NCBI GenBank assembly: GCA_002083435.1
Contig: LWDJ01000050.1
Location: 124,001-188,000, forward strand
DNA: 64,000 nt
From: Proteobacteria bacterium SG_bin6
GTDB taxonomy: Bacteria; Pseudomonadota; Alphaproteobacteria; Sphingomonadales; Sphingomonadaceae
Direction of reading: 5' to 3'
The position numbers and the translations under genes were made by a program. This document shows, in pieces, positions 52,883 to 61,804 of this stretch. The first letter of the stretch is position 1. Each line of letters opens with the position of its first letter. The notes beneath the pieces are model-generated. The model made no database searches. It was not told where the DNA came from and worked only from the letters and a program-made list of their open reading frames with translations.

Positions 52883-54195
52883 CCGAGTATAATTCGCGCA
52901 TCGCGATTGTCGTCATGGCGATTGCTGTTTGCCTTTTTTCGTGGTTGCAAGCGCGGCGAATATTATCGCCTTGGCACCGCTTGCCGCTGGATTACACCCT
53001 CGGGCTCTTTTCGCTTACTTACGCGGCGGGGTGTATGGTGCTTTTCGCGTCGCAAGAAGAATATTTACTCCGTTATTATGGTGGTAGCGTTTTTCTCCCA
53101 ACAAACATCTCCTATTGGCTGGTTCTGTCCGTTGCCGTCATCCCATATTTGATAGTGCCCTGGAGTGTGGTGATCTTGAGCGCGCTTTGGAAGCCCAGCA
53201 GGGCACTGCGGTACCGACCTCCCCTTCGTCCCGATGCCGTTGTCCTGGGCCTCGGCATGGTCATTATTGGATCGCTGCTAGTTGTCACGCCTGTGGCGCC
53301 ATTGTTAATCAGTAACGCGTTGGGAGATCTGGCAGCGACGACGTCTCAGTCGGCGCTTTACGTGAAACGCGCAGAGGTTTTTCAGGCTACCTCCTTCTTG
53401 CAGGGCGCCGTTATTTACAGCGTGCTGCCACCTTCGGCCGCGATAATAATGTTCTGGCCCAGTCGGCGGCCGTGGCTTAATGGCATCGCCGGGGGGACTC
53501 TGGCGTTGCTCGCCTTGCTCCTCAACCTCGGTATGTTTCAAATTGGCCCAACGCTGACGTTTTTGCTGGTATGCGTGTTTTGCCATGCCGCCCTGCGAGG
53601 AGGCCGTCCGCATCCCGTGTTGGTTGCGGGCGCCGTTGGTCTCGGAAGCATCGCCTTCGGATTATACTCATTGGTGAAGACCAGTTCTACGGATCTCGGC
53701 TCGGCTGAGCTGTTCATAATGCGCCTGCCAATTCCGTTGCCTTATTTGATTCAAATGTCGAGCCAGGCGCCACCGCCTGGATCAAGTCCGATGGACCTCG
53801 GGCTTGATCTTGGGGAGTATATGTTTCCGCAGCTGCGTACCGCACAGCGATTTGTGACAATGCCTCAGCCAGGCTATATCGATGCCTGGTTCAACTATGG
53901 CTATGCAGTGGGGATATTTGTACTGTTCTGTTGCGGTGTGATGATAACGATATTCGGTAATTTGCTAGCACAAAACGACTTTGGCCGAAAGGACTTTGAT
54001 CCACGGCTCATTCTGTGGTCGGTGGTTGCTGCACCTTCGCTATATTATGCATTTCAGGTCGACGTGTGGAACCTTTTCACGTCGGCCTTCAGCACAACGG
54101 TGTGCTTGATCCCAGTGCTCGCGATCCTGACGCTCAACGCGTTCATGCCGCCGCAGAACGGCGCTCTACCGGCGTTGCGGCAACCAAGCCGATAA
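52879..54195 (+). CDS. Wzy-like polysaccharide polymerase, multi-pass membrane protein, 438 aa
   Basis: About ten hydrophobic segments with a long hydrophilic loop near residues 275-330 (LPYLIQMSSQAPPPGSSPMD) suggest a Wzy-type polymerase, which joins repeat units in the periplasm. Sequence identity within Wzy proteins is low, so the call rests on topology and locus. It differs from the O-antigen-ligase-type protein at 34428-35867. It overlaps the preceding glycosyltransferase gene as ATGA and is followed 13 bases later by the second bi-domain dehydrogenase. Confidence 0.75.
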   Translation: MTEYNSRIAIVVMAIAVCLFSWLQARRILSPWHRLPLDYTLGLFSLTYAAGCMVLFASQEEYLLRYYGGSVFLPTNISYWLVLSVAVIPYLIVPWSVVILSALWKPSRALRYRPPLRPDAVVLGLGMVIIGSLLVVTPVAPLLISNALGDLAATTSQSALYVKRAEVFQATSFLQGAVIYSVLPPSAAIIMFWPSRRPWLNGIAGGTLALLALLLNLGMFQIGPTLTFLLVCVFCHAALRGGRPHPVLVAGAVGLGSIAFGLYSLVKTSSTDLGSAELFIMRLPIPLPYLIQMSSQAPPPGSSPMDLGLDLGEYMFPQLRTAQRFVTMPQPGYIDAWFNYGYAVGIFVLFCCGVMITIFGNLLAQNDFGRKDFDPRLILWSVVAAPSLYYAFQVDVWNLFTSAFSTTVCLIPVLAILTLNAFMPPQNGALPALRQPSR

Positions 54196-54208
54196 GGAAA
54201 GTCGCTCC

Positions 54209-56329
54209 ATGAAACAGATCGTCCAAAGCCTTCGCAACGGCGTTGTCGACGTTGTGCAAGTCCCTCTTCCTCAAGTCGGACGAAACGCCCTTCGAATCCG
54301 CACCAGCGTGTCGCTGATCTCAACCGGTACCGAGCGTTCGATGATCGAGTTCGGGCGGGCGAACTGGCTCGACAAGGCGAAGCAACAGCCCGACAAAGTT
54401 CGCATGGTACGCGACAAAGTCAAAACCGATGGGCTCGCCGCGACAATCAAGAGTGTGCAGAACAAGCTCGATCAGCCCTTGGCGCCCGGCTATTGTAATG
54501 TCGGTGTCGTCGATGCGGTGGGTGGCAGCGTCGCCGGCTTTCGACAAGGCCAGCGCGTCGTCTCCAACGGCAAGCATGCTGAATACGCGGTCGTTCCGAA
54601 GACGCTCGCCGCCGCGATTCCTGATAACGTATCGGATGAGGATGCTACTTTTACCGTTGTCGGCGCGGTGGCGTTGCAGGGCATTCGGCTTGCTTCGGTG
54701 TCGCTCGGCGAGTCGGTCGCGGTGATGGGGCTGGGGTTGATCGGCTTGCTCGCCGTTCAACTGCTGCGCGCACAGGGTTGCCGCGTTATCGGCATGGACT
54801 TCGATCCGCACAAGCTGGCGTTGGCGGAAAAATTCGGTGCGGAGCCCTTTCAACTCGGGAATGACGCCGATCCAGTGGCGGCGGGCATCCAGTTCAGCCG
54901 CGGTCGCGGGGTGGATGCTGTTCTCATCTGCGCTGCCACAGACAGCAACGATCCTGTCCACCACGCGGCGCAGATGTCGCGCAAACGCGGACGGATCGTC
55001 CTGGTGGGCGTTGCCGGGTTGCAGCTGTCTCGCGCCGATTTCTTCGAAAAAGAACTAACGTTCCAAGTCTCCTGCTCGTACGGGCCCGGGCGCTACGATC
55101 CAACCTATGAAGAATCGGGTCAAGATTATCCGTTCGGATATGTTCGCTGGACCGAGCAACGGAATTTCGAGGCAGTACTCGACATGATGGCATGCGGGGC
55201 GCTCGACTGCGCCGCCCTTCGCAGCCATGAGTTTCCGATTGACCGTGCGGCCGAGGCATATGACTTGATCTCGGGATCTGCGCCTTCCCTCGGGGTGCTC
55301 CTTCGCTATCCCATCGCGGCCGAACCGGAAGCACGGGCTTTCGAACGACGCGGCGTTGTCCCGATCACCGCGCGCGCCGCCGCACGGCCAGACGGTGTTG
55401 TCGTCAATGCTATTGGCGCGGGCAATTATGCCGCCGCCGTGCTCCTTCCTGCCTTTCGCACCGCAGGCGCCACGCTCGGGCAAGTCGCATCTGCGACAGG
55501 TCTTAGCGCAGCCACGCAGGCACGACGATTGGGGTTCGCCCAAGCGTCCAGTGATCCCCGTGGCGCCGTCACGGATCCGCAAGCCGACGCCGTTGTAATA
55601 GCGACGCGGCATGACACTCATTCAGCGTTTGTCATCGACGCCCTGCGCGCTGGCAAACACGTGTTTGTCGAAAAACCGCTGGCGCTGTTCCATGATCAGA
55701 TCGATCAGATCGAGGCGTGCGTTGCAGAGTTGCCGGCGAAACCGCTGGTGATGGTCGGCTTTAATCGCCGGTTCGCGCCGCACATTATTAAAATCAAGCA
55801 GCTCATCAGCGCCGTTTCAGCGCCGAAATCTTTCATCTACACTGTTAATGCCGGTCATATTCCAACGGATAATTGGATACAGGACCGCATGATCGGTGGC
55901 GGCCGCATTATCGGCGAATGCTGTCATTTCATTGATTTGTTGCGGTTTCTAGCGGGTGCGCCGATCACCCACGCGGCTTTAGTGGGTATGGACGGGGATG
56001 CACGTGATAGTGTCGTCATCCAACTTCGCTTCGGGGACGGCTCGGTCGGCAGCATCCAGTATTTCGCCAATGGGCATCGAGGCTTCCCCAAGGAGCGTTT
56101 GGAAGTTTTTCAGGCCGGCCGTATCTTCCAATTGGATAATTTTCGAAAGCTTACCGCGCATGGCATGAAGCTGGCCCCAAATCTAAATAATTTGCGCCAA
56201 GACAAGGGGCAGTTGAGCTGCACGAAAGCCTTTGTCGACGCTATCAAACTTGGTCAAGAATCTCCCATTCCATTTGATGAGTTGATCGAGGTGGCGCGGG
56301 TTACGATATCCTTGGCGGAGGCGGCGTGA
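54209..56329 (+). CDS. Bi-domain oxidoreductase (MDR + Gfo/Idh/MocA), second copy, 706 aa
   Basis: Architecture matches the first copy: an MDR half (SVSLISTGTERSMIEFGRA, GYCNVGVVDAVGGSVAGF, AVMGLGLIGLLAVQLLRAQG) and a Gfo/Idh half (HVFVEKPLALFHDQ, RRFAPHIIKIKQL, GGGRIIGECCHFIDLLRFL). Stretches such as SYGPGRYDP and YVRWTE are nearly identical in both copies, showing common descent, but the overall sequences differ clearly, so separate substrates are likely. GGAAAG lies about seven bases before the ATG region. The stop overlaps the next GT gene's GTG. Confidence 0.9.
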   Translation: MKQIVQSLRNGVVDVVQVPLPQVGRNALRIRTSVSLISTGTERSMIEFGRANWLDKAKQQPDKVRMVRDKVKTDGLAATIKSVQNKLDQPLAPGYCNVGVVDAVGGSVAGFRQGQRVVSNGKHAEYAVVPKTLAAAIPDNVSDEDATFTVVGAVALQGIRLASVSLGESVAVMGLGLIGLLAVQLLRAQGCRVIGMDFDPHKLALAEKFGAEPFQLGNDADPVAAGIQFSRGRGVDAVLICAATDSNDPVHHAAQMSRKRGRIVLVGVAGLQLSRADFFEKELTFQVSCSYGPGRYDPTYEESGQDYPFGYVRWTEQRNFEAVLDMMACGALDCAALRSHEFPIDRAAEAYDLISGSAPSLGVLLRYPIAAEPEARAFERRGVVPITARAAARPDGVVVNAIGAGNYAAAVLLPAFRTAGATLGQVASATGLSAATQARRLGFAQASSDPRGAVTDPQADAVVIATRHDTHSAFVIDALRAGKHVFVEKPLALFHDQIDQIEACVAELPAKPLVMVGFNRRFAPHIIKIKQLISAVSAPKSFIYTVNAGHIPTDNWIQDRMIGGGRIIGECCHFIDLLRFLAGAPITHAALVGMDGDARDSVVIQLRFGDGSVGSIQYFANGHRGFPKERLEVFQAGRIFQLDNFRKLTAHGMKLAPNLNNLRQDKGQLSCTKAFVDAIKLGQESPIPFDELIEVARVTISLAEAA

Positions 56330-57633
56330 GGGGGCGGCAGCTGGAGGAGGTCGCGCCACGGGAAGAAAACGCGAAGCCGGGGCTCACCACCAAGCGAAAC
56401 CTTCGTATTTTGTTCTTTTCGGATAATTTTCCGCCGGAAATCAACGCGCCAGCAACGCGCACGTTTGAACATTGTTCTAATTGGGCTGCTGCAGGCTGCC
56501 GCATAACCGTGATCACCTGCGCACCAAATTTCCCTCGCGGGCGTGTCTATGAAGGATATCGTAATCGCTTATGGCAGAGGGAAAAAATCGGGAACATCGA
56601 TGTAATTCGTGTTTGGTCGTTCATGGCACCAAACACTGGAACGGTCCGGCGGATTATTGACTATATCAGTTACATGATCTCTGCGTCGATTGCCAGCATG
56701 TTTGTCGCAAAGCCCGATGTGATCGTCGCGACGTCGCCTCAATTCTTCACGCTCGGAGCAGGTTGGTTCGCCTCCTTTATTCATCGGCGGCCTTGGGTGT
56801 TTGAGCTGCGCGATATCTGGCCTGAGTCGATTGAGGCGGTTGCGGCGATGCGCCGCTCGATGCTGCTCCGCGTCCTGGAAGGGCTTGAACGCTTCTTTTA
56901 TCGCTCGGCGGATCGGATCGTCGCCGTCGCCAGCGCCTTTCGAACCAAGCTTGTCGCGCGAGGCGTTGATGGCGGCAAGATCGACATCGTGACCAATGGT
57001 GTTCTGCTCGATCATTTCAAACCTGATACCAGCGAAGGCGAACGTAAGCGGGCAGAACTTGGCCTGCAGGGCAAGTTCCTAATCGGCTACATTGGCACAC
57101 ACGGCCTGGCGCATGCCTTGGAGACGGTGCTCGATGCAGCGACCGAAGCGCGGCGCCATCCCGACTTGGCGGACGTTCATTTTCTGTTTGTTGGCGACGG
57201 CGCCCGTAAAGAAGAACTGGTTCAAACTGCTGCCGGTGCCAGCAACGTCACATTCTTGCCGCCAGTAGGGAAGCAGGAGTTATCTGCGGTTTACAACGCG
57301 CTCGACGGAGCAATCGCACACCTTCGTAAAACGGAACTGCTTACGGGGATCATTCCATCAAAGATTTTCGAGTATATGGCTTCCGGAGTCCCGGTTTTGA
57401 TCGGGGTCTACGGCGAAGCGCGTGACCTAGTGGTGAACGGCGGCGCCGGCCTTGCCTTTGAGCCTGAAAGCTCTATGGACCTCGTGCGCGTAATCCGGGC
57501 GATTCGAGATCCTCAAACCCATCGCGCGTTGTCTTCAGGTGGCGTGGCCACCGCATCCCTTTATAGCCGGCCTGTGCTTGCAGGACGGATGCTTGACATT
57601 TTGGAGCAGGTGGCGGGTGGTGTACGAGCGTAA
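56326..57633 (+). CDS. WbuB-like glycosyltransferase family 4 protein, 435 aa
   Basis: The N-terminal acceptor domain has RILFFSDNFPPEINAPATRT and TVITCAPNFPRGRVYEGY, and DIWPESIEAVAAM is typical of WbuB-type enzymes that transfer N-acetylated amino sugars. The C-terminal donor domain has FLIGYIGTHGLAHALETVLDA, FVGDGARKEELV and PSKIFEYMASGVPVLIG. The start is a GTG overlapping the dehydrogenase stop (GTGA); about 25 residues precede the conserved core, so an internal start is possible. Its neighbours wecB and wecC suggest that it may add the ManNAcA residue. Confidence 0.9.
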   Translation: MRGRQLEEVAPREENAKPGLTTKRNLRILFFSDNFPPEINAPATRTFEHCSNWAAAGCRITVITCAPNFPRGRVYEGYRNRLWQREKIGNIDVIRVWSFMAPNTGTVRRIIDYISYMISASIASMFVAKPDVIVATSPQFFTLGAGWFASFIHRRPWVFELRDIWPESIEAVAAMRRSMLLRVLEGLERFFYRSADRIVAVASAFRTKLVARGVDGGKIDIVTNGVLLDHFKPDTSEGERKRAELGLQGKFLIGYIGTHGLAHALETVLDAATEARRHPDLADVHFLFVGDGARKEELVQTAAGASNVTFLPPVGKQELSAVYNALDGAIAHLRKTELLTGIIPSKIFEYMASGVPVLIGVYGEARDLVVNGGAGLAFEPESSMDLVRVIRAIRDPQTHRALSSGGVATASLYSRPVLAGRMLDILEQVAGGVRA

Positions 57634-58762
57634 GAAGATAATGCTGGCGTTTGGAACGCGGCCCGAGGCGATCAAGATGGCGCCAGTGTATCACGCGCTT
57701 CGCTCCGACACGGCGCGCTTTGAGGTTGTTTGCTGTGTGTCCGCGCAGCACCGGCAGATGCTGGATCAGGTGCTGGAATCCTTTGCAATAGTTCCGGATG
57801 TTGACCTGAATGTTATGACGCCGGGTCAAGACTTGTACGACGTAACGTCGGCGGTCTTGCTAGGGATGCGGCGCGTACTGTTAGAGCAACGACCCGATAT
57901 TGTGCTGGTGCACGGCGATACGACGACCACGATGGCTACAGCATTAGCTGCCTTTTATGCCGATGTTGCGGTCGGCCATGTTGAGGCGGGGCTCAGGACC
58001 TGGGATTTGCGCGCGCCGTTTCCAGAGGAGTTTAATCGCAAGTTGGCGACGATTGTGACTCGTTGGCATTTTGCGCCGACGACGACCAGCCGCGAAAACC
58101 TGATCCGCGATGGGGTCGATCCGGCCGCGATCGTCGTAACCGGGAACACCGTTATCGACGCGCTGCAGTTCATGATCGCGCGCTTGGACCAGGACGAGGT
58201 TCTACGCAGCGCCGCCGAACACCGGATCAATGAACAGGTCCGCTTTGATTGGAAAAGTGAACGCTTTGTTTTAATTACCGGTCATCGCCGCGAGAACTTT
58301 GGCCACGGCTTTCTCGAAATCTGTGAGGCATTGAGAGAACTGTCGCTGCGATATCCCGATACACACTTTGTCTACCCCGTGCACCTGAATCCCAATGTAC
58401 GTTCGCCGGTCAATGCTATTCTGCGGGACCGAACAAATATCTGGTTGACTGAACCGTTGACCTATGAGCCGTTTATTCATCTGTTGCGGCATGCCCATCT
58501 AGTGCTCACGGATAGCGGTGGCATTCAGGAAGAGGCGCCGAGCCTGGGCAAGCCGGTTCTGGTGATGCGCGAAGTAACCGAGCGCCCGGAGGCGGTCGAC
58601 GCCGGCACGGTGCGATTGGTTGGGGCTCATCGCGCTCAAATCATTGAAGAAACCGCAAGGCTTCTCGATGAGCCAGAAGCCTATGCCGCCATGAGTCGCG
58701 CACACAACCCTTATGGCGATGGCCATGCCGCCGCCCGCATTAAAGCAGCGCTGGAGCAATAA
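57620..58762 (+). CDS. wecB: UDP-N-acetylglucosamine 2-epimerase (non-hydrolysing), 380 aa
   Basis: Diagnostic motifs are GTRPEAIKMAPV (12-23), LVHGDTTTTMATALAAF, VGHVEAGLRTW, PEEFNRK, LITGHRRENFG and LTDSGGIQEEAPSLGKPVLVMR. The enzyme converts UDP-GlcNAc to UDP-ManNAc in the cytoplasm. The open frame extends upstream, but the core begins at KKIMLAFGTRPEA; GTG at 57620 with AGGTGG nearby is chosen, overlapping the preceding glycosyltransferase gene by 14 bases. GTG at 57617 is equally possible. It is paired with the dehydrogenase gene that follows. Confidence 0.94.
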   Translation: MYERKKIMLAFGTRPEAIKMAPVYHALRSDTARFEVVCCVSAQHRQMLDQVLESFAIVPDVDLNVMTPGQDLYDVTSAVLLGMRRVLLEQRPDIVLVHGDTTTTMATALAAFYADVAVGHVEAGLRTWDLRAPFPEEFNRKLATIVTRWHFAPTTTSRENLIRDGVDPAAIVVTGNTVIDALQFMIARLDQDEVLRSAAEHRINEQVRFDWKSERFVLITGHRRENFGHGFLEICEALRELSLRYPDTHFVYPVHLNPNVRSPVNAILRDRTNIWLTEPLTYEPFIHLLRHAHLVLTDSGGIQEEAPSLGKPVLVMREVTERPEAVDAGTVRLVGAHRAQIIEETARLLDEPEAYAAMSRAHNPYGDGHAAARIKAALEQ

Positions 58763-58766
58763 CCTC

Positions 58767-60035
58767 ATGCACCCAATTAAGAATGTTTGCGTGGTCGGGC
58801 TTGGTTATATTGGCCTTCCCACGGCGGCGGTGTTTGCGTCGCGTGGTATCGATGTACTGGGTGTTGATATCAATCCCTCGACGGTAGATACAATTAATCG
58901 CGGTGATGTTCATATTATTGAACCGGCGCTTGATGCCATTGTCCGCGACGTCGTGACACGCGGAAAACTGCGAGCTTCTCTTCAGCCCGAGGGGGCGGAC
59001 GCGTTTGTCATAGCGGTACCAACGCCGTTCAAGGGGGAAGATCACGAGCCTGATTTAACTTACATTGAGAGCGCCGCGAACGCTGTAGCACCAGTACTTA
59101 AGAAGGGCGATCTAATTGTCTTGGAATCGACCTCTCCGGTAGGCGCTACCGAACAGATGGCGGAATGGCTTGCTGCGGCGCGACCTGATTTGAGCTTTCC
59201 CCAAGGAGCCGGCGTGGAGGCCGACATCCGGGTAGCGCACTGCCCCGAGCGCGTGCTCCCCGGAAAAGTCATCCAAGAGTTGGTAGAAAATGATCGCGTA
59301 GTCGGTGGCATGACGCCGCCTTGTGCCCAGCGTGCGGTTGAGCTCTACCGAATTTTCGTCGAAGGTGATTGTATAATCACGGATGCGCGAACAGCCGAAA
59401 TGGCTAAGCTCTGCGAAAACAGCTTCCGCGACGTGAATATTGCGTTTGCTAATGAGATTTCGTTGATCTGCGATCGACTGGGAATTGACGTTTGGGAGTT
59501 GATTTCTCTGGCTAATCGCCACCCCCGCGTTAATATACTTTCCCCCGGCCCGGGGGTCGGAGGACATTGCATCGCTGTGGACCCTTGGTTCATCGTTTCG
59601 AGTGCGCGCGAGCAGGCGCGGCTGATCCGTACCGCACGGGAAGTGAATGACGGTAAGCCCGAATGGGTTTTGGCACGTGTGGGGGAGGCGATTGAACAGG
59701 TCCGGCAAGAGGGGCGTGTGCCGCGCGTCGCTGCTTATGGTCTGGCGTTTAAAGCGGACATTGACGATCTGCGTGAAAGCCCCGCCTTGAAAATCGTCAC
59801 CGCCCTGGCGAAGCGTACGGACTGCACGCTGGTCGCGGTAGAGCCCAATATCGACGCGCTTCCGGCATCGCTCGGCGCGCTCGAACTTAGTGCGCCGGAC
59901 GAAGCCCATCGCTCGGCCGATATTCATCTGCTTTTGGTGGACCACCGAGCTTTTCGGTCCCTCGGCAGGCCGGCTGGTATCGTGATCGACACGCGCGGTC
60001 TCTGGCGGGATCGGGAGGCAAGCGCCGCCGAATAG
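58767..60035 (+). CDS. wecC: UDP-N-acetyl-D-mannosamine dehydrogenase, 422 aa
   Basis: The Rossmann motif VVGLGYIGLP (9-18), the lysine in AEMAKLCENSFRDVNIAFANE and the catalytic Cys268 in GPGVGGHCIAVDP identify a UDP-sugar 6-dehydrogenase. Together with the adjacent WecB it should make UDP-ManNAcA from UDP-ManNAc with two NAD+. The neighbour supports the ManNAc dehydrogenase reading over UDP-glucose dehydrogenase. The ATG at 58767 lies four bases after the wecB stop. Confidence 0.93.
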   Translation: MHPIKNVCVVGLGYIGLPTAAVFASRGIDVLGVDINPSTVDTINRGDVHIIEPALDAIVRDVVTRGKLRASLQPEGADAFVIAVPTPFKGEDHEPDLTYIESAANAVAPVLKKGDLIVLESTSPVGATEQMAEWLAAARPDLSFPQGAGVEADIRVAHCPERVLPGKVIQELVENDRVVGGMTPPCAQRAVELYRIFVEGDCIITDARTAEMAKLCENSFRDVNIAFANEISLICDRLGIDVWELISLANRHPRVNILSPGPGVGGHCIAVDPWFIVSSAREQARLIRTAREVNDGKPEWVLARVGEAIEQVRQEGRVPRVAAYGLAFKADIDDLRESPALKIVTALAKRTDCTLVAVEPNIDALPASLGALELSAPDEAHRSADIHLLLVDHRAFRSLGRPAGIVIDTRGLWRDREASAAE

Positions 60036-60101
60036 CCACGGGCCCCCCGAGATGACATGCTTCGGCCTCTGCCCGCGGGTGGTTGGCCGAGGAGTCGAAT
60101 G

Positions 60102-61673
60102 ATGAGTGAGAGTGACCAGCGTTCGGGCGCACGCCGTGGGCGGGAACTCGGGCGACGACAGCTGATCGCGGGGATGGGCGGGCTATACGCTGGGCTGGAT
60201 GCCGGTCCGGTGCGAGCCACTACGGCACCGCAATTGCCACAGCAGACCGTACCGCAAGGCGGCGGACAGGCTGGCGGCGACGAAACTCTTGGGCCGCCCC
60301 GAACAACCGGCGTTATCACTCCGTCGCTCGCCGAACGGCTGGGCAGCCTTCCGATTGCCGTGGAAGAGTTCGGCGCGAAGGGAGATGGTGAGACGGACGA
60401 TACCGATGCGTTCGTCCTGGCGATTCGGGAAGCTATTCGTCGTCGTAACGCGACTGTCGCCCTTAGCGGGGGGCGAAGCTATCGCATCGGGCGGACACTG
60501 ACGATCCCCCAAGGGGTGGCCATCATTGGGCCAGGGTCGCAAGGGACTACCCCCCAATATGGCTGCTCCATTCGACATACCGCCCATGGCGATCTTTTCG
60601 TGTGGGACGGCAGCGGCGCTGCCTTCGCGGGCACCGGCGGCGGCTTGCGCAATGTGTTGATCGTGAAGGCGGCGGGATTCCAAGGGGGCGCCGCCATAAC
60701 GTTGATCGCACGTGATCCTGCGCATCGTCCCGGTGAGATGCTGTTCGAAAATATCGTCGTTTATGGCGAAAGTAGGCAGGGATTACCGGGCGTTTGGGAT
60801 CACGGCGTCGTGATTGACGGCCGGCAGGTGGATATTGAAGGCACCAGGGGGGTCCGATCCACCCGCTGGATCGCCTGCCGTTTCGCTGGTGCTCGTGTAA
60901 CTAGCCGGACGATCCTCTTACGACAGGCTACGCACGCCTATTTCCTTGGCTGTGCTGTCGATCAGGGTGGACCAGCGACGGTGGGCGTTACCCTAGAGGG
61001 ACGAAACGACAATATCCATTTCGTTGCGATGGGGCTGGGGGGTGATCTTCTTATCGCGGGCGGACCAGGTAATTCTGTACGAAACTTCCATTTCTCCGGA
61101 AAGATCGGCGGTCGGCTGATCAACGATGACCCCGGCGCCACGGGCTCGATCATCGCCAGTTTCGATCCGCCGGCGCGTTATGTTTTAATTAACCAAGCAG
61201 CCGAACTTCGAATTTTGTCGAACATAGATCCTGCTTTTCGGCTTGTTTTGAATAAATTGCTGCCCTTAAAAATCGAATCGACCCCGGTGGTGGTCGGCTG
61301 GGATAAGTCCATCTATGACCGCGGCAATAATATCAAGGTTCGGAGCGATGGATACGTTTGCAGCAATGCGGGGTTGCATAGATTTTCTACACAAATATTA
61401 ACTGTGGCGATGCCATATTTGCCCATGGCCGTTGCATTCGTCCGCAGGCGGGCCAATGGTGAGCGCGAACTGGTTTCCGCGCCCTTTGAAGCGGACCGCG
61501 AAGGCGAAATCGCGAGTGCCACGCTCAGCGCAAGTTTCGATCTGGCATTTGGCGATTCTGTCTCGGTTGCGTTGTTTGCGCGGCGTCCGGCTCACGGAGC
61601 TACGGCGCAACTCCTGGGCTGGGACCCGAGTGTCGGTTTGGGATGCTGGTTTGAGGGGAATCTGCAGGAGTGA
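60102..61673 (+). CDS. Tat-exported right-handed beta-helix (pectate-lyase-3-like) protein, about 523 aa
   Basis: The twin-arginine motif GRRQLIAGMGGLYAGLDAG near the N-terminus predicts Tat export. EFGAKGDGETDDTDAFVLAIREA is the characteristic start of pectate-lyase-3/phage-tailspike-type beta helices, and the following 300 residues alternate short beta strands with Gly/Asn turns. Members cut, epimerise or bind uronic acid polymers. GAGGAG precedes two adjacent ATGs at 60099 and 60102; the second has better spacing. It ends the exopolysaccharide block and probably acts on that polymer. Confidence 0.8.
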   Translation: MSESDQRSGARRGRELGRRQLIAGMGGLYAGLDAGPVRATTAPQLPQQTVPQGGGQAGGDETLGPPRTTGVITPSLAERLGSLPIAVEEFGAKGDGETDDTDAFVLAIREAIRRRNATVALSGGRSYRIGRTLTIPQGVAIIGPGSQGTTPQYGCSIRHTAHGDLFVWDGSGAAFAGTGGGLRNVLIVKAAGFQGGAAITLIARDPAHRPGEMLFENIVVYGESRQGLPGVWDHGVVIDGRQVDIEGTRGVRSTRWIACRFAGARVTSRTILLRQATHAYFLGCAVDQGGPATVGVTLEGRNDNIHFVAMGLGGDLLIAGGPGNSVRNFHFSGKIGGRLINDDPGATGSIIASFDPPARYVLINQAAELRILSNIDPAFRLVLNKLLPLKIESTPVVVGWDKSIYDRGNNIKVRSDGYVCSNAGLHRFSTQILTVAMPYLPMAVAFVRRRANGERELVSAPFEADREGEIASATLSASFDLAFGDSVSVALFARRPAHGATAQLLGWDPSVGLGCWFEGNLQE

Positions 61674-61804
61674 CGGGGCAGTGAGCGAAGTTTTATGTCA
61701 TCATCCGGCGGGCCGTCATGTGCATGTCGCCACCGCACGATTGCATCCCAGGCACTTGCGCCCGCCCCGCGCCGCGCCCAAATCACCGCAGCAAGAGGTG
61801 ATCC

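Noticed and set aside
61674..61804. FNR-type box before the cytochrome bd genes
   Set aside because: No TTGAT-N4-ATCAA-like sequence was found in the leader.
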